Of a DNA stretch of 18,919 nucleotides, positions 6,990-15,233 are shown piece by piece. Below the pieces are notes generated by a model. It saw only the letters and a list, made by a program, of their open reading frames with translations, made no database searches and was not told the DNA's origin. The translations under genes and the position numbers were made by a program. Each line of letters starts with the position of its first letter. Within the stretch, counting starts at the first letter, position 1. The stretch is from Marinilabiliaceae bacterium (lineage in GTDB: Bacteria; Bacteroidota; Bacteroidia; Bacteroidales; Marinilabiliaceae): positions 1-18,919 of the forward strand of contig JALVBA010000306.1 in NCBI GenBank assembly GCA_027010905.1. Direction: 5' to 3'.

Positions 6990-7853
6990 ATGCCAAAATT
7001 TATATATATCATCTTTGGATTAATGACCTGTTTTTGGAGTGCGTTTGCGCAGGAATGGAAAGCTCCTGAGGAAGAGAAAGAAAATGTTAGTATCAGGTTG
7101 TTTGATAATGAAATTGAGACAGAGGGAGGGGTGCTTTTTATGAACTCTTGTAAGTCTTGTCATGGCTCTCCTACTCAGGAAGATTTTTCATTGATGCTCC
7201 CCTCCCCGGGAGATTTAGCATCTGCTAAGGTTCAGAATCAGACCGATGGTGAGTTATTTTACAAAATCAGAGCCGGAAAAGGGGCAATGCCAAAGTTTGG
7301 AGATGCTCTGGATCAAAATGAAATATGGTCTCTAATTGCATATGTCCGGAGCTTTAATGAGAGTTACAAACAACCCGAACCTAATCTTGAAGGAGTAGTA
7401 ATTCCAAATATTACTCTTAATCTGAGCTTTGATGATAACGTTGACAAACTGGTAGTTAAAACATTGGATGAAAATGGTAACCCCATGCCTGATGTGACTG
7501 TTAAGGCATTTGTTAAAGGACACTTTGGAAACTATCTGCTGGGGAAGAGCCGGTGTAACGAATTGGGAATTGCATACTTTGATATCGATTCTAAAATGCC
7601 CGGTGATGAGGAGGGAAATATGGATATTATTGTGAAAGCATCAAAAGGATTTGGTTCGGCAAAAGTAACTCAAAAGATGAGAGTGGTTGATGCAGTTAGT
7701 TTCAAAAGTGCAATAGAGGGTAGGCATTTGTGGAGTGTTTCTAAAAGAGCTCCTTATTGGCTGATAGTTACATTTCTGTCAAGCTTGATAGGAATTTGGG
7801 GTACTATTATCTACGTAATTGTTGGGTTACCAAAAATAAAAAAACAGAGCTAA
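6990..7853 (+). CDS. membrane-anchored monohaem cytochrome c with beta-rich extension
   Basis: The protein has 287 residues. A signal peptide ends near AFA-Q (residue 20). A class I cytochrome c domain follows with one haem site, CKSCH at 54-58, and the likely sixth ligand Met100 in 'GKGAMPKFG'. The domain closes with 'IWSLIAYVRSF', the usual last helix. Residues about 135-235 form a beta-rich, Ig- or carboxypeptidase-regulatory-like segment ('TLDENGNPMPDVTVKAFVKG'). A single C-terminal membrane helix (about 256-279) and a basic tail anchor it in the inner membrane with the haem in the periplasm. It starts 3 bp after the NrfD-type gene, so it likely accepts electrons from that complex and hands them to NapB/NapA, like the monohaem ActE subunit of alternative complex III. 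The exact partner is inferred. Confidence 0.85.
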   Translation: MPKFIYIIFGLMTCFWSAFAQEWKAPEEEKENVSIRLFDNEIETEGGVLFMNSCKSCHGSPTQEDFSLMLPSPGDLASAKVQNQTDGELFYKIRAGKGAMPKFGDALDQNEIWSLIAYVRSFNESYKQPEPNLEGVVIPNITLNLSFDDNVDKLVVKTLDENGNPMPDVTVKAFVKGHFGNYLLGKSRCNELGIAYFDIDSKMPGDEEGNMDIIVKASKGFGSAKVTQKMRVVDAVSFKSAIEGRHLWSVSKRAPYWLIVTFLSSLIGIWGTIIYVIVGLPKIKKQS

Positions 7854-7863
7854 AGATATTGTT

Positions 7864-10653
7864 ATGACATTAGATAGAAGAAGATTTATAAAAAGGTCGG
7901 CAGCAGTAGCAGCAGCAACAGCAGCGGGAATAACTATTCCCATACAGGATATAAAGGCTGCATCTTCAGCCGAAGGTAACTGGAAATGGGATAAGGCTGT
8001 TTGTCGGTTTTGTGGAACCGGCTGTGGAATAATGGTGGCAACAAAAAACGACCGGATTGTTGCCGTAAAGGGTGACCCTTTAGCTCCTGTTAACCGTGGA
8101 CTAAACTGTATAAAGGGTTACTTCAATGCAAAAATAATGTATGGTGAAGACCGCTTAAAGAGGCCTCTGCTTAGAGTTGATGAAAATGGGAATTTCAGTA
8201 AGCAGGGAAAGTTTAAACCTGTTAGCTGGAAAAGGGCATTTGATGAGATGGAACTTCAAATGAAGAAAACTTTAAAAGAACTCGGGCCTACCGGAATAGG
8301 TGTTTTTAGCTCAGGTCAACATACAATAATGGAAGGGTATGCTATTTCAAAACTGATGAAAGCAGGCTTTCGTTCGCACAATATCGATCCCAATGCAAGG
8401 CATTGCATGGCATCAGCGGTGGTTGGATTTATTCAAACATTTGGGATTGATGAGCCTGCCGGTAACTATGATGATATAGAGATTACAGATACTATAATTT
8501 CGTGGGGTGCTAACATGGCTGAAATGCATCCAATATTGTGGTCAAGAGCCACAGAAAACAAACTCTCGAACAGGGAGAGGACGAAGGTTGTTAACCTCTC
8601 AACTTATACTAACAGAACTTCGGACTTAGCTGATTTGGAAATTATTTTTAAACCAAATACAGATTTAGCCATCTGGAATTACATTGCACATGAGATTGTT
8701 TACAATTACCCCGATTCGATTGACTGGGAATTTGTCAATAAATATACCGAATTTGCTACAGGTGTTGTTGATATCGGATATGGTATGCGAACACCCAATC
8801 ATCCTAAATTCACCGATAAGGAGAAGGAGACAGTGAGGAACGAGGAGTCTAAGGTTCTATCGGAAGATGAAGGGATATCTCTTTCATACCTGGGATATAA
8901 GGCCGGCGATACAATGGAGATGAAGAATCGGGCTACTTCGGTTAAACATTGGAGGATAACCTTTCAGGAGTTTAAGAGGGGACTAAAACCTTATGATGTT
9001 AACTATACGGCCAAAGTTGCCAAAGGTAATCCCAGCGAAAGTATTGATGACTTTAAAAAGAAGCTAAAGCAGTTGGCAGCTCTCTATATTGAAAAAGAGA
9101 GGAAAGTTGTATCCTATTGGACTATGGGCTTTAATCAACATACACGTGGCTCATGGGTAAATGAGCAGGCCTACATGGTTCACCTGCTACTGGGTAAGCA
9201 GTCGAAACCGGGAAGCGGGGCTTTTAGTTTAACCGGACAACCTTCTGCTTGTGGAACGGCTCGCGAAGTAGGAACTTTTGCTCACCGCTTGCCTGCCGAC
9301 CTTGTTGTGGCTAACCCAAAACACAGAGTGTTTTCGGAGAAGATATGGAAGGTTCCTTTTGGTACAATAAATCCAAAACCGGGCTCTCATGTGATGAAGA
9401 TTCATCGCGATATTGAGGATGGTAAAATAAAGTTTGCATGGATTACTACCTGTAACCCTTATCAGAATTCAGCCAATGCTAATCACTGGCTGAAAGCTGC
9501 TCGTACAATGGATAATTTTATTGTCTGCAGCGATGGATATCCGGGCATCTCTGCTAAGGTGTCTGACCTAATTCTTCCATCTGCAATGATATTTGAGAAA
9601 TGGGGTGCTTTTGGAAATGCCGAACGCAGAACTCAACACTGGAAACAGCAAGTTACACCGGTGGGTGCTGCAATGCCTGATATCTGGCAGTTCGTTGAGT
9701 TGGCAAAACGTTTTAAGCTACGCGAGGTGTGGGGTGCTCAACCAATCCCCGGTCTTGACGGGGGATTACCGGATGTTTTGGAGAAAGCACAAAGGATGGG
9801 ATATAACCCTAACGACACACTTTATGATGTTCTTTTTGCCAATAAGGAGGCACAATCATTTGCGTGGCCTGACCCGGTGGGTAAGGATACGCAAAATACA
9901 GAAGCAGAAGGTGACAAAAGGGATGTGACAGGTTCGGATGACAAACCCTTTAAAGGTTACGGGTTTTTTATTCAAAAATATTTATGGGAAGAGTATCGTA
10001 AATTTGGACTGGGACATGGCCACGATCTGGCACCCTTTAATGCTTATCATAATGTTAGAGGACTCAAATGGCCGGTTGTAAACGGAAAGGAGACCCTGTG
10101 GCGCTTCAATTCAAAATATGATTCGTATGCTGAAAAAGCTGGTGTCGGAGACTTTGCTTTTTATGGGAAGGCACTAAAGGAGATAGGTCAGGGAGACTTG
10201 AAAGCCCTGAAACCGGCATTGGGAAAGTATAAGTTGGCAAACAGAGCAAAAATATTTTTTCGCCCATATATGGAACCACCGGAAAAACCAAACGGTGAAT
10301 ATCCGTTCTGGATGTGCACAGGCAGAGTTTTAGAGCACTGGCATAGTGGAACCATGACTATGCGGGTACCTGAACTTTACCGGGCAGTGCCTGAAGCTTT
10401 ATGCTATATGCACCCAAAAGATGCAGTAAAGAGCGGACTTATAGAAGGTGATTTAGTGTGGGTTGAGTCTCGGCGTGGAAAGGTTAAATGCCATGTTGAA
10501 ACACGGGGAAGAAATCGCGTGCCTCAGGGGTTGGTTTTTATCCCTTGGTTCGACGAAAAGGTGTTTATTAATAAAGTGTGTCTGGATGCAACCTGCCCCA
10601 TGAGTAAAGAGACTGATTTTAAAAAGAGTGCGGTGAAGATATATAAAGTTTAG
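7864..10653 (+). CDS. napA: periplasmic nitrate reductase catalytic subunit NapA
   Basis: This is a 929-residue molybdenum bis-MGD oxidoreductase that reduces nitrate to nitrite in the periplasm. A Tat signal (DRRRFIKRS, followed by an Ala-rich stretch) lies at residues 5-32. The [4Fe-4S] motif is C47-x2-C50-x3-C54-x27-C82. The NapA hallmark 'NIDPNARHCMASAV' carries the molybdenum ligand Cys181, and 'GIDEPAGNYDDIE' follows as in characterised NapA proteins. It is about 100 residues longer than E. coli NapA (828), with insertions mainly around residues 300-400 and 690-760, and matches the length class of the epsilonproteobacterial enzymes. It lies 10 bp after the cytochrome gene and is followed by napG. 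An assimilatory Nas enzyme is unlikely given the Tat signal and the napGHBD context. Confidence 0.95.
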   Translation: MTLDRRRFIKRSAAVAAATAAGITIPIQDIKAASSAEGNWKWDKAVCRFCGTGCGIMVATKNDRIVAVKGDPLAPVNRGLNCIKGYFNAKIMYGEDRLKRPLLRVDENGNFSKQGKFKPVSWKRAFDEMELQMKKTLKELGPTGIGVFSSGQHTIMEGYAISKLMKAGFRSHNIDPNARHCMASAVVGFIQTFGIDEPAGNYDDIEITDTIISWGANMAEMHPILWSRATENKLSNRERTKVVNLSTYTNRTSDLADLEIIFKPNTDLAIWNYIAHEIVYNYPDSIDWEFVNKYTEFATGVVDIGYGMRTPNHPKFTDKEKETVRNEESKVLSEDEGISLSYLGYKAGDTMEMKNRATSVKHWRITFQEFKRGLKPYDVNYTAKVAKGNPSESIDDFKKKLKQLAALYIEKERKVVSYWTMGFNQHTRGSWVNEQAYMVHLLLGKQSKPGSGAFSLTGQPSACGTAREVGTFAHRLPADLVVANPKHRVFSEKIWKVPFGTINPKPGSHVMKIHRDIEDGKIKFAWITTCNPYQNSANANHWLKAARTMDNFIVCSDGYPGISAKVSDLILPSAMIFEKWGAFGNAERRTQHWKQQVTPVGAAMPDIWQFVELAKRFKLREVWGAQPIPGLDGGLPDVLEKAQRMGYNPNDTLYDVLFANKEAQSFAWPDPVGKDTQNTEAEGDKRDVTGSDDKPFKGYGFFIQKYLWEEYRKFGLGHGHDLAPFNAYHNVRGLKWPVVNGKETLWRFNSKYDSYAEKAGVGDFAFYGKALKEIGQGDLKALKPALGKYKLANRAKIFFRPYMEPPEKPNGEYPFWMCTGRVLEHWHSGTMTMRVPELYRAVPEALCYMHPKDAVKSGLIEGDLVWVESRRGKVKCHVETRGRNRVPQGLVFIPWFDEKVFINKVCLDATCPMSKETDFKKSAVKIYKV

Positions 10654-10704
10654 TGCTAAGCAAACAGTTATCAGATTTGATACCAGAACAAGGATAAACA
10701 AAAA

Positions 10705-11493
10705 ATGCAAATGTCATCAAGAAGGGATGCTTTAAGAAAAATATTTAATTCTGCTATGATTGCCGGAAGTGGTGGTTTGGTTTGGGGTACAGTTGCAAGT
10801 AGTGCAGCTAAGTCTCCTCTGGCTTTACGACCTCCGGGAGCTTTAGTTGATGATAAGTTTGTACAAGCTTGCATAAAATGTGGAAAGTGTGTTGTGGCTT
10901 GCCCTTATGATACATTGATGCTTGCTGAAGTTACCGAAGATAAGTGTTTAGGAACTCCCTTTTTTGAACCTCGCAAAATTCCATGCTATTTGTGTACAAA
11001 CTACCCGTGTATCAAAGCTTGCCCATCCGGAGCCCTCTTGATTGATAATATTCAGCAAGAATCTGAGCCTGCAAATATTGAAAATGCAAGGATGGGGTTG
11101 GCAGTAGTTCATAAGGAGTCATGTATAGCTTTTAGCGGCATTCAGTGTGATGTGTGCTACAGGGCATGTCCACTAATGGGTAAGGCCATTGTGTTGGTAA
11201 AAGAGAAGAATGAATTTACAGGCAAACATGCTAATTTGAAGCCGGTAGTTAACAGCGATTATTGCACCGGTTGTGGTATCTGTGAGAAAGTTTGCATTGT
11301 AGAAAAGGCCGCAATATTCATATTGCCCGTTGATTTGGTTACCGGTAAAACAGGAGACCATTATGTGAATAGTTGGGAGAAAAATGATGAAAAAAGAATT
11401 GAAAACAGAGAGACTCTCCAACGTAGTACGGATGAAGATGTAGAGTCGGCAATTGAATATCTTAACTCTGACAACGAACTTTTTGAAGAATGA
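10705..11493 (+). CDS. napG: ferredoxin-type quinol dehydrogenase subunit NapG
   Basis: This is a 262-residue Fe-S protein with a twin-arginine signal (SSRRDALRKIF). Its four [4Fe-4S] motifs begin at Cys56 (CIKCGKCVVACP), Cys94 (CYLCTNYPCIKACP), Cys140/148 (CDVCYRACP) and Cys187 (CTGCGICEKVC). The block 'LRPPGALVDDKFVQACIKCG' and the later 'GTPFFEPRKIPCYLC' are characteristic of NapG. With NapH it forms a menaquinol dehydrogenase that passes electrons to NapB/NapA on the periplasmic side. The coding sequence overlaps napH by 4 nt (ATGA), which suggests translational coupling. A 51-bp gap separates it from napA. Confidence 0.93.
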   Translation: MQMSSRRDALRKIFNSAMIAGSGGLVWGTVASSAAKSPLALRPPGALVDDKFVQACIKCGKCVVACPYDTLMLAEVTEDKCLGTPFFEPRKIPCYLCTNYPCIKACPSGALLIDNIQQESEPANIENARMGLAVVHKESCIAFSGIQCDVCYRACPLMGKAIVLVKEKNEFTGKHANLKPVVNSDYCTGCGICEKVCIVEKAAIFILPVDLVTGKTGDHYVNSWEKNDEKRIENRETLQRSTDEDVESAIEYLNSDNELFEE

Positions 11494-12296
11494 TTATTAT
11501 TAAACGACATAGATATTTAATTGCCAGAAGAGTTGTGCAGATCGGATTTTTAGTCATTTTTGCGGGCAGCAATTATGCCGGATGGAGTATCCTTAAAGGA
11601 AACTACAGCTCCGGTACTGTATTAGATGCTATTCCGTTAAGTGACCCATACGCTGTTCTACAAATTCTTTTTAGTGGTTTTTTGGCGGGTAACGACCTTT
11701 TATTTGGAGCGTTGATTATTCTGATTATTTACGGATTTTTTTTTGGACGAGGATTTTGTTCCTGGATATGTCCGTTAAATATTATCTCTGATAGTGCTAT
11801 CGCTGTTTCTAAAAGGTTAAAAATAGAGCCGTCATTTAAGATGTCTGTTAAGACGAGGTACGTGATTATGTTGCTGGGTCTGGTTTTATCAGCTCTTCTT
11901 GGAGTGTCAGCATTTGAAATCGTAAGCCCGGTAGCTATTTTACATCGGGGAGTAATATTTGGGATAGGATTTGGATGGACAATCATATTAGCACTGTTTC
12001 TATTTGATGTGGCACTTGTGAAGAATGGGTGGTGCGGCCACCTCTGCCCTTTAGGGGCATTTTACTCTCTAATTAGCAGTTACGCATTGTTAAATGTTAA
12101 GCATGACAGCGATAACTGTACAAATTGCAATAGATGTTTTGGAGTATGCCACGAACCGCAGGTGTTAGATATTATCGGGAAACAAAGCGGAGTAATAAAG
12201 TCAGGGGAGTGTACTAATTGTGCAAGATGCATAGAGGTGTGCGATGATGATGCTCTGAAATTTTCAATCACAAACAGGTTATTAAAGAAAAATTAA
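11490..12296 (+). CDS. napH: quinol dehydrogenase membrane subunit NapH
   Basis: This 268-residue membrane protein has four main hydrophobic helices (about residues 15-33, 68-88, 123-145 and 152-175). The two conserved CX3CP motifs are 'FCSWICPLNIISD' and 'WCGHLCPLGAFYSLIS'. They are followed by two ferredoxin clusters near the C-terminus, 'CTNCNRCFGVC' and 'CTNCARCIEVC'. This layout matches NapH, the membrane partner of NapG that oxidises menaquinol. It overlaps napG by 4 nt and is followed 21 bp later by napB. NapC is absent from the cluster, so NapGH is one of the likely quinol-to-NapAB routes. Confidence 0.93.
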   Translation: MIIIKRHRYLIARRVVQIGFLVIFAGSNYAGWSILKGNYSSGTVLDAIPLSDPYAVLQILFSGFLAGNDLLFGALIILIIYGFFFGRGFCSWICPLNIISDSAIAVSKRLKIEPSFKMSVKTRYVIMLLGLVLSALLGVSAFEIVSPVAILHRGVIFGIGFGWTIILALFLFDVALVKNGWCGHLCPLGAFYSLISSYALLNVKHDSDNCTNCNRCFGVCHEPQVLDIIGKQSGVIKSGECTNCARCIEVCDDDALKFSITNRLLKKN

Positions 12297-12317
12297 GCAT
12301 ATAAAAAACATACAATT

Positions 12318-12896
12318 ATGAGACTCGTAATAAATATTGTGATGATGATTCTTGTTCTTCTTTCTATAGTTTCATGCAATCAGAAAAGGGATACGGGTAT
12401 TGATAAAAATAGGTTAGGCATTATTGATGCCGATGTGAATTCAGATGATACCAATTTGAAAGAAAAGGCTCGGTTTACCGATGCCAAGCCGGGTAATGCC
12501 GAAACGTTTAACAGATCGTTTGAGAATGCTCCTCCTCTGATTCCTCATACTGTTGAAGGGTTTTTGCCTATTAAAATAGAGAGTAATATCTGTCTTTCAT
12601 GTCATATGCCGGATAAGGTGGAAGAGACAGGTGCTGTAGCTATTCCTAAAATGCACTTTACAAATTTGCGTCCTGCACTGAATGAAGAGAACGGGATATA
12701 TCATTTTTCCCAAAAAGATACTTTAGTGAGGGTGGAGATCGATAAACTTAACAACGCATTTTTTAATTGTACTCAATGTCATGTTCCTCAAGCCAAAATA
12801 AGAGTAAACATTGAGAACCTGTTTACTCCTGAATTTAGGGAGAAGTTTGGAATCAAAAAATCAAACCTCGAGAAACAATTTAAAGACGGGCTATAG
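12318..12896 (+). CDS. napB: dihaem cytochrome c subunit NapB, predicted lipoprotein
   Basis: This is a 192-residue electron-transfer subunit of periplasmic nitrate reductase. It has two CXXCH haem sites, CLSCH (92-96) and CTQCH (151-155). The NapB signature 'ENAPPLIPHTVEGFLPI' provides the distal haem ligand His77, and 'AIPKMHFTNLRP' provides His113. The N-terminus is a short hydrophobic signal ending in a lipobox-like IVSC (Cys20), so the mature protein is probably lipid-anchored rather than soluble as in Proteobacteria. The linker of about 45 residues after Cys20 is polar and flexible. It starts 21 bp after napH and ends 2 bp before napD. Confidence 0.92.
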   Translation: MRLVINIVMMILVLLSIVSCNQKRDTGIDKNRLGIIDADVNSDDTNLKEKARFTDAKPGNAETFNRSFENAPPLIPHTVEGFLPIKIESNICLSCHMPDKVEETGAVAIPKMHFTNLRPALNEENGIYHFSQKDTLVRVEIDKLNNAFFNCTQCHVPQAKIRVNIENLFTPEFREKFGIKKSNLEKQFKDGL

Positions 12897-12898
12897 TT

Positions 12899-13237
12899 AT
12901 GAATATTTCAGGGATAGTAATAAAGGTTAAAGAGAAAAAGTTTCACGATGTTTTAGACACTCTAAAATATTCGAATTTGTGTGAGGTTCATTTTCATCAG
13001 GATGGAAAAATAGTTGTCACAATTGAGGGTAACTCTACTGATGAAGAGATAAAGAGACAAAAGAGAATTGAGATGATTGATGGTGTGTTGTCTGCTGAAA
13101 TGGTTTATGCCTACAGCGAGCATGAATTAGAAAGTGAGCGTGTTAAGATTGATATGTCAGAGGATGTTCCTTCATGGCTTAATAATAATGACATTAAAGC
13201 CCATCAAATAAAGTATAAAGGGGATGTCAAAATGTAG
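12899..13237 (+). CDS. napD: NapA signal-peptide-binding chaperone NapD
   Basis: This is a 112-residue cytoplasmic protein with a ferredoxin-like fold. The start 'MNISGIVIKVKEKKFHDVLDTL', then 'CEVHFHQDGKIVVTIEG' and 'IEMIDGVLSAEMVYAYSEHE', is the NapD pattern. NapD binds the Tat signal of NapA and holds back export until the molybdenum cofactor is inserted. The C-terminal extension of about 20-25 residues is longer than in E. coli NapD (87 residues). It lies 2 bp after napB and is well separated from napA, its client, unlike the adjacent napDA order of enterobacteria. Confidence 0.88.
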   Translation: MNISGIVIKVKEKKFHDVLDTLKYSNLCEVHFHQDGKIVVTIEGNSTDEEIKRQKRIEMIDGVLSAEMVYAYSEHELESERVKIDMSEDVPSWLNNNDIKAHQIKYKGDVKM

Positions 13238-13270
13238 ATAGAATAAGAATTTACATAAAAACAATAAATT

Positions 13271-14545
13271 ATGAATAAAATTTGCAACAGTACATTAGGT
13301 ATTATCACTATCCTGCATCTGTTTATCGGCTTCGAGGGATTGGCACAATTCAGTCTCTCAGGCGAGATACGTCCACGTACAGAGTATAGCCATGGATACA
13401 GGGGTTTGGCCTCAACAGACCAGAATCCATCACTTTTTACATCTCAGCGTTCAAGATTGAATTTATTCTACAAAAGCGGAAAGATCGTAACCAAGCTGGT
13501 GATTCAGGATGTAAGAAATTGGGGAAGTCAACCACAACTTGTGGTGAATGATGGTTATTATGCTGCCACTATTCATGAGGCTTGGGGCGAACTGTTTTTT
13601 AATGAGAAGTTTAGTCTGAAGGTAGGCCGTCAGGAGTTAATTTATGACGACCACAGAATATTTGGAAATGTTGGCTGGGCGCAACAGGCACGATCTCACG
13701 ATTTGGCGCTTTTTAAATATAGCAACAACTTTGATTTGCACTTAGGTATAGCTTACCATGAGAATAGCTACAGAAAAAATAATATCTATGATGGACCTGA
13801 TGCCTACAAGACGATGCAATTTATATGGTATAATCAGAAGTTTAATAATCTTTTTTTGAGTGTGCTGTTCCTAAATAACGGGACTCCTTTTGCGGAAGAG
13901 ATTGATAATGATCGTAATGTAATTAGGGAGAGTATTAAGTTTAGCCAGACCTTTGGCTCCAGGGCTCTTTATAAGTTGGGAAGTCTGAATCTTTCAGGGA
14001 ATTTCTATTTTCAAACAGGAAAAGACAGAGGTGGTAACTGTTTGTCGGCATTTGAGTTTGCGGTTGATGGAACATATAAAATCGGGAATAACCTATCTGT
14101 ATTTGCAGGCATTGAAATGTTATCGGGAACAGCTTACGATGGAGAGGCCGGAAAGAACAAATCATTTACTCCTTTTTATGGTACTAATCACAAGTTTAAC
14201 GGTTTTATGGATTACTTCTACGTTGGAAATCATGCCAACAGCGTGGGATTAAATGATTTTCACTTTGGAGCAAAATATAAATGGAAAAAGATTTTTGTAC
14301 AAGGAAAGTTATTACTCTTTTCTGCAGCTGCACCAATAAGTGCTGATGATAGTAACTATCTTGGAACAGAGGCTGATATGTGGATGGGATATAATATCGC
14401 TAAAGAGATAAATCTGGGAGTAGGTTATTCTCATCTGTTTGCCTCAGAGTCGATGCAGGTATTAAAAGGAGGAGACAAAAGTGCAACTCATAACTGGGCT
14501 TATGTGATGTTAACGTTTAATCCATATTTTTTCACAACAAAGTAG
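13271..14545 (+). CDS. outer-membrane beta-barrel porin, alginate-export-like family
   Basis: This 424-residue protein has a signal peptide ending near 'GLAQ' (residue 26). The mature protein starts with 'FSLSGEIRPRTEYSHGYRG' and shows repeated amphipathic strands with alternating aromatic residues up to a C-terminal strand ('NWAYVMLTFNPYFF'). The central 'KVGRQELIYDDHRIFGNVGWAQQARSHDLALFKY' segment is typical of the alginate_exp barrel family in Bacteroidota. The annotated family name need not reflect function. Lying between napD and nrfH with gaps of 33 and 65 bp, it more likely acts as an outer-membrane channel for nitrate, nitrite or a related anion. The substrate is inferred from context only. 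Confidence 0.8.
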   Translation: MNKICNSTLGIITILHLFIGFEGLAQFSLSGEIRPRTEYSHGYRGLASTDQNPSLFTSQRSRLNLFYKSGKIVTKLVIQDVRNWGSQPQLVVNDGYYAATIHEAWGELFFNEKFSLKVGRQELIYDDHRIFGNVGWAQQARSHDLALFKYSNNFDLHLGIAYHENSYRKNNIYDGPDAYKTMQFIWYNQKFNNLFLSVLFLNNGTPFAEEIDNDRNVIRESIKFSQTFGSRALYKLGSLNLSGNFYFQTGKDRGGNCLSAFEFAVDGTYKIGNNLSVFAGIEMLSGTAYDGEAGKNKSFTPFYGTNHKFNGFMDYFYVGNHANSVGLNDFHFGAKYKWKKIFVQGKLLLFSAAAPISADDSNYLGTEADMWMGYNIAKEINLGVGYSHLFASESMQVLKGGDKSATHNWAYVMLTFNPYFFTTK

Positions 14546-14610
14546 AAACGGACAAATAGGGTTTTGAAGTAAACTAATCAATAGCTGATTGTATAATTAA
14601 ATCCATAAAA

Positions 14611-15213
14611 ATGAAAAGGCCAAAACATATCATTTTTTCACCAAATTATTGGGGGTTGCATATTATCGTTATAGCTGGTGTGTTAGCAGGGATATCACTT
14701 TATGCTTTTATTGAATCTCAGGCAGTGTCCTATCTTTCTGATGATCCAAAAACCTGTGTGAATTGCCATGTTATGACTCCTCAATACGCAACATGGTTAA
14801 ACTCTTCGCATCGTAAGGTTGCTTCATGTAATGATTGCCATGTTCCTCATGACAATATTGTTAATACCTACTCTTTTAAGGCTAAAGACGGATTGTATCA
14901 TGCTTCTGTTTTTACCGCAAGAAAAGAACCCGAAGTTATCAGAATAAAAGATGCCGGAGCGAGAGTGGTTCAGGACAATTGTATCCGATGTCATAAAAAT
15001 CAAATTACAGATGCTAAACTGTCAGCATCGGTGGATAATCATTTTCAAAACAGAACAGCCAGGAAATGTTGGGAGTGTCATCAGGAAGTACCCCATGGAA
15101 GTGTCAGGAGCTTATCTTCGATTAATTATTTGGGCAAAGTTCCGAAGGAGCATTATCAAACTGTTCCTGAATGGCTGAATAAACTTATGAAAAAATCTGA
15201 AACAGAAAATTAG
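14611..15213 (+). CDS. nrfH: cytochrome c nitrite reductase small subunit NrfH (tetrahaem, NapC/NirT family)
   Basis: This is a 200-residue membrane-anchored tetrahaem cytochrome. One N-terminal helix (about 16-36) anchors it. Four CXXCH sites follow: CVNCH (49-53), CNDCH (73-77), CIRCH (124-128) and CWECH (153-157). The first is followed by V-Met55, matching the unusual CXXCHxM haem 1 of NrfH. NrfH oxidises menaquinol and delivers electrons to NrfA, encoded 20 bp downstream. As a NapC/NirT relative, and with no napC in the cluster, it might also feed Nap, but that is speculation. A 65-bp gap precedes it. No exact -7 consensus is seen there, so it is probably read through from the upstream promoter. 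Confidence 0.94.
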   Translation: MKRPKHIIFSPNYWGLHIIVIAGVLAGISLYAFIESQAVSYLSDDPKTCVNCHVMTPQYATWLNSSHRKVASCNDCHVPHDNIVNTYSFKAKDGLYHASVFTARKEPEVIRIKDAGARVVQDNCIRCHKNQITDAKLSASVDNHFQNRTARKCWECHQEVPHGSVRSLSSINYLGKVPKEHYQTVPEWLNKLMKKSETEN

Positions 15214-15233
15214 TAAAACCTAAATTACAAATA

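Noticed and set aside
13016..13031. TGTCACAATTG inside napD repeats the left half of the nap promoter palindrome.
   Set aside because: The right half does not match and the site is within a coding sequence with no nearby -7 element. It is probably chance.
14579..14593. AATCA-atagc-TGATT inverted repeat upstream of nrfH as a possible operator.
   Set aside because: The arms are only 5 bp, unlike the promoter palindrome, and no -7 element is near.
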